A DNA stretch of 5,147 nt from Oscillospiraceae bacterium (GTDB lineage Bacteria > Bacillota > Clostridia > Oscillospirales > Oscillospiraceae). The translations under genes and the position numbers were made by a program. Positions within the stretch are counted from its first letter, which is position 1. Each line of letters opens with the position of its first letter. Below are positions 1 to 5,147 of the stretch, piece by piece. The DNA is taken from the NCBI GenBank assembly GCA_028705905.1, contig JAQWCP010000135.1:1-5147 (forward strand). Reading direction: 5' to 3'. The notes under the pieces are model-generated. The model was not told where the DNA came from. It did not search any database and saw only the letters and a list, made by a program, of their open reading frames with translations.

Positions 1-1307
1 AACCGCAGCCCTGTGTTCTCAACCAATGAGACCAACAATGCCTTGCAAACGTCACCACCTGTCACACGCAAGTTGACCGCATGAACTCGGGAGAAAAAGG
101 CAGTCAGTGACATGGCCCACCCAAATGCTACATAAATGCCATAAAACAACAGCATAAATTGCCAGTTGATCAGTCCCACCGCGATGGCTAGCAAGGTAGC
201 CGCAATTCCCAATAACTCAATAAATGGAGAAAATAATTCATAGAGCAGATAATACAGGTATGATACCCAGCTTGTGAAGCCTGCCCCGGGGCGCAGTAAC
301 ATGTGGCGATATTTATACATGCTTTGAAAGAGCCCCACATGCCATCTGCGCCGCTGCTTTGTCAGATCCCGCAATGTGGTGGGCATTTGCGTCCAGCAAA
401 CGGCTTCTGGCACATATTTGATTTTGTACGGAATATCCTGGGTGATACAGAAATTATGTAGCTTCATGACGATTTCCATATCTTCGCCTACCGTATTGAC
501 CTCGAACCCCCCCGCTGCAATTACCACATCTTTTTTGAATAACCCAAAAGCACCGGAGATGATCATGTTGGCGTTAAACCGATCCAAAAAAATGCGGGAT
601 GCCAAAAAAGATCGATCAAATTCCAACACTTGCATGCACGCCAGCACATTTTTTGGCATTGTCGGCCGTACCAGCCGGCCTTTATGGATCGTTAAATTGT
701 TGGCGGGCCGTACAGCGCCGCCCGCTGCGATCACGTTATCACTTTCTAAAACGGACTGGGCAACTTTTTTCAATGCTTCGTTTTCCAAGATCGAATCCGC
801 ATCTATGCTGACAAAAAAAGGATACCGTGCTGCATTGACGCCAACATTGAGCGCGTCAGCCTTTCCTCCGTTTTCCTTGCGGATCAGCGTCAGTGGAATG
901 GCTGTTGACATGCTTTCATAAATGGCGTCAATCGGCTTGCATGCGATTTGCAAGCGGATCGGACGGTTAATTTGTTTCATATTGAACAGCTCGACCAAGT
1001 GGTCAGCCATTCCATCGGTCGAACCGTCATCAACAATAATAATCTCATAGATTTTATAATCCAGATCCAGAAGACTACGAACGGAGCTTTCAATCACGAC
1101 ACGCTCATTATATGCAGGAATAATAATAGAAACAGGAAGATAAAGATCCTCGTGCAAGTAATTATGCAGGTGTGCGCGTTTCCGTCCTTCGTACAGCTCG
1201 TTCACTCCGCTGACCACACTGACAAATAGAAATGTCATATATCCCAGTAGATAGGCAATAAACAAAATATTGATGGCCGAGAGAAATAACTTTGCAACCT
1301 CAATCAT
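1..1307 (-). CDS. Membrane-bound family 2 glycosyltransferase, processive polysaccharide-synthase type (partial, C-terminus cut by window edge)
   Basis: Translating the minus strand from the ATG at 1307 gives 435 uninterrupted residues with no stop before the left edge. The catalytic domain carries the full set of processive GT2 motifs: AYNE at 65-68, VDDGS at 92-96 (first Asp pair, nucleotide-sugar binding), KENGGKADALN at 144-154, DAD at 169-171 (metal binding), GED at 274-276 (catalytic base) and QRRRW at 318-322 (polymer-binding QxxRW). An N-terminal membrane helix lies at about 5-33, and a hydrophobic region at about 341-405 holds two or more further helices, as in PgaC/IcaA, hyaluronan synthase and BcsA relatives. 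These enzymes use a UDP-sugar in the cytoplasm and extend or export a polymer across the membrane. The start is set by AGGAGGTG nine to ten bases upstream and overlaps the HEAT gene's stop by 8 bases. The sugar is unknown; a poly-N-acetylglucosamine-like polymer is only one option. No PilZ domain is visible, but the C-terminus is missing. Confidence 0.93.
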   Translation of the reverse strand, partial: MIEVAKLFLSAINILFIAYLLGYMTFLFVSVVSGVNELYEGRKRAHLHNYLHEDLYLPVSIIIPAYNERVVIESSVRSLLDLDYKIYEIIIVDDGSTDGMADHLVELFNMKQINRPIRLQIACKPIDAIYESMSTAIPLTLIRKENGGKADALNVGVNAARYPFFVSIDADSILENEALKKVAQSVLESDNVIAAGGAVRPANNLTIHKGRLVRPTMPKNVLACMQVLEFDRSFLASRIFLDRFNANMIISGAFGLFKKDVVIAAGGFEVNTVGEDMEIVMKLHNFCITQDIPYKIKYVPEAVCWTQMPTTLRDLTKQRRRWHVGLFQSMYKYRHMLLRPGAGFTSWVSYLYYLLYELFSPFIELLGIAATLLAIAVGLINWQFMLLFYGIYVAFGWAMSLTAFFSRVHAVNLRVTGGDVCKALLVSLVENTGLR

Positions 1308-2430
1308 AAACCAGCACCTCCTCGGGCTCTGTCATCTGACTCTGTCGGGCGCGGCGAGTATCAAGCCGATACTGCAAGATTTCGCTCGCATAACGGTCCG
1401 AGCCGGATAAAACATCGCTCAACTGCTCCACATCCAGTCCCATTCGTTCCAAACTGCCAGAGGCATTATACCGCACATACCAATCACGACTGTACAAGGC
1501 TGCTTTCAGCGCCTCCACAACGTCATGACCAGAATAAGCGGCCAAAGACGTGGCGCTGACCGCCGCATACTCCCACCTTTCATAACGAAAATCAGATAAG
1601 AGCTTTATGAGCCTGGGCTTGGCCTCTGCGTTGGGGTAGCGTCCAAAATAACGAATTGCTGCCAATCGAAGCTCCGTATCTGCTGTTTCATCGTCCAGAA
1701 ATACCAGCATTTGCGGGTCACAGCCACCACCGGAAAGGCGGATGTAGTTCAGTATCGCCAGCTGCATTGGTTGATCATATCCCTCAAAATGCGACCAAAA
1801 CCCTTCCAAGAGAGCCGCACGGTCACCACCAAACGGAAGCAAAGCCTCCGAAATCGATTTATCATGGTAGCTGCCCGGACGTCTGTTGAGGATCATTAAC
1901 CCCTCCAAAAGAGACGCCTGATCCCCAATGGCGGAAATAGCCCCGATGGCGTTCTGCCTGCAATATAGAGATGCGCTGTACAACCGCCCACGGAGGAAGT
2001 TTCCGATCTTGGGCGGCATTTTCCTTATGCCTTTGAAATAACGTCCCAGTAAATAACAATAGAATGCTGTTTCCACCCCCTCGCCGGTGCGGTAATGAGA
2101 ACAAAGTATTTCGAACATGGGCTCCAGGGCCAACAGATACCGCCGAGCGGCGGATTCGTTTTCCTCCAGCAACTGCTGCATCACACGGTCAAACGCAACC
2201 AATTGATCTGTATTTTTCAGGCGCTTACCCAAACCATTTCGTTCGTTTGCTTCCAGCGTCTCATTTAATATGATACGCCGGAGACCGTCCCGCATCAACA
2301 CTTCCAGCCGATAGCCGTATCGAAGAATGCGCCGTTCTTGAAAGATGCGGTGAACAGAACACAGAATGTTAAAGACAATCATCCCGCAACATATGGTGGT
2401 ATAGCTATAAATGACAGTTTCAATATTCAT
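1300..2430 (-). CDS. Membrane-anchored HEAT-repeat protein
   Basis: A 376-residue protein starting at the ATG at 2430, which overlaps the preceding gene's TGA in an ATGA junction and has GGGAGGGAG 7 bases upstream. An in-frame GTG at 2448 would add six residues (382 aa) but lies in that ribosome binding site, so it is less likely. One hydrophobic helix at about residues 7-25 is followed by a basic stretch (HRIFQERR, then RILRYGYR), which by the positive-inside rule places the rest in the cytoplasm. Residues about 60-140 look helical. From about 150 to 345 there are helical-pair repeats, clearest at 253-331 (RLAAIRYFGRYP, then YVRYNASGSLERMG), the pattern of HEAT/PBS-lyase repeats. No catalytic motif is seen. 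HEAT repeats usually mediate protein binding. Given its position just before the GT2 gene and the coupled start, a role as cytoplasmic scaffold or regulator of the synthase is a reasonable inference. The C-terminal 30 residues are charged and probably unstructured. Confidence 0.87.
   Translation of the reverse strand: MNIETVIYSYTTICCGMIVFNILCSVHRIFQERRILRYGYRLEVLMRDGLRRIILNETLEANERNGLGKRLKNTDQLVAFDRVMQQLLEENESAARRYLLALEPMFEILCSHYRTGEGVETAFYCYLLGRYFKGIRKMPPKIGNFLRGRLYSASLYCRQNAIGAISAIGDQASLLEGLMILNRRPGSYHDKSISEALLPFGGDRAALLEGFWSHFEGYDQPMQLAILNYIRLSGGGCDPQMLVFLDDETADTELRLAAIRYFGRYPNAEAKPRLIKLLSDFRYERWEYAAVSATSLAAYSGHDVVEALKAALYSRDWYVRYNASGSLERMGLDVEQLSDVLSGSDRYASEILQYRLDTRRARQSQMTEPEEVLVYD
1317..1323 (-). 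promoter_or_regulatory. Ribosome binding site of the glycosyltransferase gene
   Basis: GAGGAGG followed by TG on the minus strand gives a near-perfect Shine-Dalgarno (AGGAGGTG), nine bases before the ATG at 1307. It lies inside the last codons of the HEAT gene, so ribosomes finishing that gene arrive at this site. It decides the start of a gene that has no stop inside the window. Confidence 0.75.
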
Positions 2431-4595
2431 GACTGTGCTCCCTCCCACAGCTGTTGCATGATGTAGTAGGATTGTTTCAAACGTACACCATATTTTACAC
2501 GGTTCCCAAAGCCTTTTAGTTTGAATGGCTGCATGGTGATTTCTCCCGTTTGCCCCAAGCCAAGATACAGCTCAGACACCGAACGGTTTCGTACGCCATA
2601 ATGGACGTAATAATCATCATGAATCTGCATTCTGGAAGGGTCAGAGACGTTCACCATTTGCCACGGAATCCGGATCTCCACACAATGATCGCCAAAGCAG
2701 AAATCTGCTTGAGAATCATATCGTTCGTCATCAGGATCCGCTATGCCATGGTGTAACAGCCCTGTCTCGACTGTGCCATAGTAGTTGTGCACTATGCGTT
2801 CTTCATTGGTCATTTTGATCATATCCACATTTGCATCAAACGGAACACGCAGCACGTTGCGAATGGGGCCAAACTTTGTGGAGTCGACAGTAGGAATTGT
2901 CGCCTTTAAGAAAGGATCTGTACCATCGATGCGTTTAGAAAAGGCCATCCGCGCCGCATCGTAGCGGGCCTGCACCAGCAGTCTTGTATGGTCAGTTTGG
3001 TCGATAACCAGCAGGAAGTCTGCCGGGCGAGAAAATTGGACACTCTCAAATCCATCTGCGGAACCGCTGCCGGAACATGGTGTCATGTCGATCGGTACAT
3101 ACATCGGTTCCTGTGCATCTGCATCGATGCCCTTGACCAGAAGATAGAGGTAGCCCGCATCGTATCGAGCAGACAAGGACACAGAGCCGTTCTCAGATAT
3201 CATGTCTGTCTCTTTCCATTCTGAAGCGTCTCCATCCACTGTCGCGGTGCCATCCATATTCGGCACAAAAGCCATTAGGCCATAACTGGAATCCACCGTT
3301 TGGGCATCCAGCCAGTAAATTTCCCTCTCCTCATCTACGGAAAACATGGTATTCCATGTGGTGCGGGCCCAATTGTCCTGCCAGGATGAAATCACCGCAC
3401 CTTGACAACCCACTTCCCTGAATGCGCGATATGCCTGGGCCAGCGCTTCTCCCTGTTCTTGCTCTGTCAAACCAGAGGTGGGAGAGCCTTCCTCATCATC
3501 GGACTTTCTGTCAATTCCTCGGGCGGTGCTATAACCATAACTGGTAATCACCACTGGCACATCATGATACAAATTGAGAAATTGTACATATCCGTCATAT
3601 ATTGTCTCGGGGTTCGTCTTGGCAATCATCTCCGCATACTTTGTTTGCTCCAAATTGGTCAGGCATTTGGTAAAATCCGTCATGCCATCGTACATGCGAT
3701 ATGACGCAAACAGGCCAGACTCCACCTTTTCGCTGGGCCGAATATGGTTAATGTCAACAGCAGCGAATTTATCCAGCTGCATCTGAACGGTCTGCGTGTA
3801 AGTGAAGGGGTCAGTCACCATGGAATTAGAGAAGGTGATGAGCCGCTGTGCCTTGTACCGGTGGGACTCATAATATGTAATCTCATCCATGGCCCGGGCC
3901 AGCACGCTTTCAAATGGGGAAGCGTCTTCTGTCGCCGAGAAAAACTCTCCGACATAGGGGGGCTCCTCTTCGCGCAGTGCATCAGTATAAGCAACGGTAT
4001 ATCCGACCCATTCATTGCCCAACAAGTATCCCAGTACCCAAGGAGATACATCTTTGGTATAACTACCACTTCCACCCATACGTCCCAAAGCCAAATATTC
4101 ACGTCCGTGGATGACGTCCACCGCTCTCTTGCCGTCTGAAATAAGTTTTGGGATAAATGCTCCTGCGTCCTGTCCATTATTCTGGTCATAATCGGAAGGC
4201 GAAACCCCCTGCAACAGGTACAGTGGTGTCTCAGCCTCTGTGTTGAAACGGTACAAAGCGTTATAAAAAGCAGAATTCATAATGGTATGGGTACAGATGG
4301 TGTTGGCACCCATGTCGGCAAGCAACGTCATCCAATTCAAATAAGTCTTTTCATCTGCCGGGAAGTCGTTGTCATAATACCCCGGCAAAAAACCTTCCAC
4401 CAGCACACCCTTTACCACAAACGGTTCGTACTCCAATCCGTTTCGGACATAAATCTGGTTGCTGTCCGCCTTGGCGTCAACGGTAATTGGCGCATCTGGA
4501 TTTAGATCCACATAGACATCCTCATACACCACCAGATAGCGGATAAAAAACCCCGCGAACACGAGAGCGGCAAAAACGATCAGCCATTTTTTCAT
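2427..4595 (-). CDS. Membrane-anchored glycoside-hydrolase-like protein (TIM-barrel, clan GH-A-like) with C-terminal CBM9/DOMON-like domain
   Basis: A 722-residue protein. MKKW followed by one hydrophobic helix (about 4-23), with no lipobox cysteine and no clear cleavage site, suggests a signal anchor with the body outside the cell. Residues about 48-440 look like a TIM-barrel glycosidase: an early FVVKGV segment (59-64), ADMGANTICTH (93-103), GYLLGNEW (189-196, E195 as presumed acid/base), PVVITSYGYSTARG (347-360), EQEQGE (378-383) and SSWQDNWARTTWNT (403-416). The WQD-W---TWNT segment matches my memory of a family of uncharacterised Firmicute proteins. Residues about 448-700 resemble a CBM9/DOMON-like sandwich, starting at DGDASEW (454-460) with ARYDAGYLYLLVKG, and near the end VEIRIPW (639-645) before DPSRMQI. 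Where GH-A enzymes carry the nucleophile (typically E-F/Y-G) this protein has S352-Y-G, so hydrolysis is uncertain. It follows CotH by 15 bases and overlaps the HEAT gene by 4. Trimming or binding of the exported polymer is inferred. Confidence 0.85.
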   Translation of the reverse strand: MKKWLIVFAALVFAGFFIRYLVVYEDVYVDLNPDAPITVDAKADSNQIYVRNGLEYEPFVVKGVLVEGFLPGYYDNDFPADEKTYLNWMTLLADMGANTICTHTIMNSAFYNALYRFNTEAETPLYLLQGVSPSDYDQNNGQDAGAFIPKLISDGKRAVDVIHGREYLALGRMGGSGSYTKDVSPWVLGYLLGNEWVGYTVAYTDALREEEPPYVGEFFSATEDASPFESVLARAMDEITYYESHRYKAQRLITFSNSMVTDPFTYTQTVQMQLDKFAAVDINHIRPSEKVESGLFASYRMYDGMTDFTKCLTNLEQTKYAEMIAKTNPETIYDGYVQFLNLYHDVPVVITSYGYSTARGIDRKSDDEEGSPTSGLTEQEQGEALAQAYRAFREVGCQGAVISSWQDNWARTTWNTMFSVDEEREIYWLDAQTVDSSYGLMAFVPNMDGTATVDGDASEWKETDMISENGSVSLSARYDAGYLYLLVKGIDADAQEPMYVPIDMTPCSGSGSADGFESVQFSRPADFLLVIDQTDHTRLLVQARYDAARMAFSKRIDGTDPFLKATIPTVDSTKFGPIRNVLRVPFDANVDMIKMTNEERIVHNYYGTVETGLLHHGIADPDDERYDSQADFCFGDHCVEIRIPWQMVNVSDPSRMQIHDDYYVHYGVRNRSVSELYLGLGQTGEITMQPFKLKGFGNRVKYGVRLKQSYYIMQQLWEGAQS
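2438..2446 (-). promoter_or_regulatory. Ribosome binding site of the HEAT-repeat gene
   Basis: GGGAGGGAG on the minus strand, with GGGAG 7 bases and GGAGG 10 bases before the ATG at 2430. It lies within the last codons of the glycosidase-like gene and contains or abuts the alternative GTG at 2448, which argues for the ATG as the true start. Confidence 0.65.
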
Positions 4596-4604
4596 GATAT
4601 TCCG

Positions 4605-4612
4605 CCCCCCTT
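4605..4612 (-). promoter_or_regulatory. Ribosome binding site of the glycosidase-like gene
   Basis: AAGGGGGG on the minus strand, nine bases before the ATG at 4595 and sharing the AA of the CotH stop codon (TAA). It is a weaker match to the anti-Shine-Dalgarno than the other two sites, being a run of G rather than GGAGG, which may lower initiation or make it depend on translation of CotH. Confidence 0.5.
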
Positions 4613-5147
4613 AATCGTAATACTGCTTATTCTGTGACTGGTCACAATATTGGTAAAGAGTCTCTATATTTTCATCCATCCACTGCCCACGCTTAACGAG
4701 ATATGTTTTTAGTTGCTTGATGCCCTGGGGAAAGCTGGTAATATTCCGTTCCAGCGGCCGGAGCTGGTTATAATTGTTCAGATTCTCCGGGTCAAACGAA
4801 TAGCCCCAAACTGTAAAGTTGCGCTCCACTGCATTGCCAAGAAAAGAGACGGTATCGTCAATTAGCGTCATCAACCGTTCCTCGTTGAAAATATTGCCCT
4901 CTTCACGCATCTCTTGATACGTTTCTACCACGCATTTTACAAATTCCGGATCTTTCAGCAACATACTGTACCAAGTGCGGTCAACAAAATGAAACCCCTT
5001 TTCCCCCAATGATAAACTGAAAAAATTGTCTGCCGCATTATTGAAGTCCCATCCAGGGCCCATATACAGCTTGCCACCCAGATCCTTATACATATATGTG
5101 GAGCGGGAACACATATCGTTGATCCCTAAAAATTCGGAAATGACATA
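4611..5147 (-). CDS. CotH-family protein kinase, C-terminal part (N-terminus beyond window edge)
   Basis: An open frame of 178 residues enters from the right edge and ends at TAA at 4611-4613. The visible part starts YVISEFLGIND; the frame is open upstream of the internal ATG at 5114, so that ATG is not the start. Key features are SEFLGIND (4-11), YKDLGGKLYMGPGWDFNNAADNF (19 to 41 of the fragment) and a helical C-terminus. This is the conserved CotH core. In Bacillus subtilis CotH, an atypical protein kinase that phosphorylates spore coat proteins CotB and CotG, the catalytic and Mg-binding aspartates are, from memory, D228 and D251. Here D11 and D34 have the same 23-residue spacing, so both key residues seem present. 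The metal-binding motif reads DFN rather than the DFD seen in many members. CotH proteins outside spore formers are often secreted or surface proteins of unknown substrate. The neighbours point to a surface polysaccharide rather than a spore coat role, but that is inference. The signal peptide and nucleotide-binding half lie outside the window. Confidence 0.9.
   Translation of the reverse strand, partial: YVISEFLGINDMCSRSTYMYKDLGGKLYMGPGWDFNNAADNFFSLSLGEKGFHFVDRTWYSMLLKDPEFVKCVVETYQEMREEGNIFNEERLMTLIDDTVSFLGNAVERNFTVWGYSFDPENLNNYNQLRPLERNITSFPQGIKQLKTYLVKRGQWMDENIETLYQYCDQSQNKQYYD

Noticed and set aside
507..513. A run of seven C (seven G in the coding strand) in the glycosyltransferase, a possible phase-variation tract.
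   Set aside because: It encodes conserved-looking AGG residues in an intact frame, and seven bases is short for a slippage switch. Nothing else supports phase variation.
376..921. A 181-codon open frame on the plus strand.
   Set aside because: It lies fully antisense to the glycosyltransferase, whose minus-strand frame shows all GT2 motifs. Its product resembles no family I recognise.
2431..2448. GTG at 2448 as the start of the HEAT-repeat protein.
   Set aside because: The GTG sits in the GGGAGGGAG ribosome binding site of the ATG at 2430, which also forms a typical ATGA overlap with the preceding stop.
3815..4189. A 124-codon open frame on the minus strand inside the glycosidase-like gene.
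   Set aside because: It is a different frame of the same strand within an intact 722-codon gene that carries recognisable motifs, so it is a shadow.
4596..4610. Possible promoter or terminator between CotH and the glycosidase-like gene.
   Set aside because: The gap is only 15 bases, holds a ribosome binding site and shows no hairpin.
5112..5114. ATG at 5114 as the start of the CotH-family gene.
   Set aside because: The frame stays open to the window edge and the upstream residues (YVISEFLGIND) are part of the conserved CotH core, so the gene begins outside the window.

Overview
This window is one side of a tightly packed operon with all genes on the minus strand. Read in the direction of transcription (from high to low coordinates) it contains: the C-terminal part of a CotH-family protein kinase (cut by the right edge); a membrane-anchored glycoside-hydrolase-like protein with a C-terminal CBM9/DOMON-like domain; a membrane-anchored HEAT-repeat protein; and a membrane-bound family 2 glycosyltransferase (cut by the left edge). 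There is essentially no non-coding DNA. The three junctions are a 15-nt gap, a 4-nt ATGA overlap and an 8-nt overlap, each with a purine-rich Shine-Dalgarno-like stretch, so the genes are almost certainly co-transcribed and probably translationally coupled. No promoter, terminator, RNA gene, mobile element, repeat array or CRISPR is visible. The promoter must lie beyond the right edge and the terminator beyond the left edge.

The organism looks like a Gram-positive, low-to-moderate GC Firmicute, most likely a member of the Clostridia. The reasons are the strong AGGAGG-type ribosome binding sites, the CotH family, the clostridial style of the glycosidase-like protein, and base composition near half GC. 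I cannot name a genus from the sequence alone.

Taken together the genes resemble a cell-surface polysaccharide system. The glycosyltransferase has the signatures of processive polymer synthases (VDDGS, GGKADALN, DAD, GED, QRRRW). The HEAT protein is predicted to sit on the cytoplasmic side, where it could scaffold the synthase. The glycosidase-like protein is predicted to be anchored outside, where it could bind or trim the exported polymer. The CotH kinase could phosphorylate a surface protein, or possibly another substrate. This joint role is inferred from gene order and domain types. Two points deserve attention. The glycosidase-like protein keeps its presumed acid/base Glu (E195) but has Ser (S352) where clan GH-A enzymes have the nucleophile Glu. 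And a CotH kinase is embedded in what looks like a polysaccharide synthesis operon.
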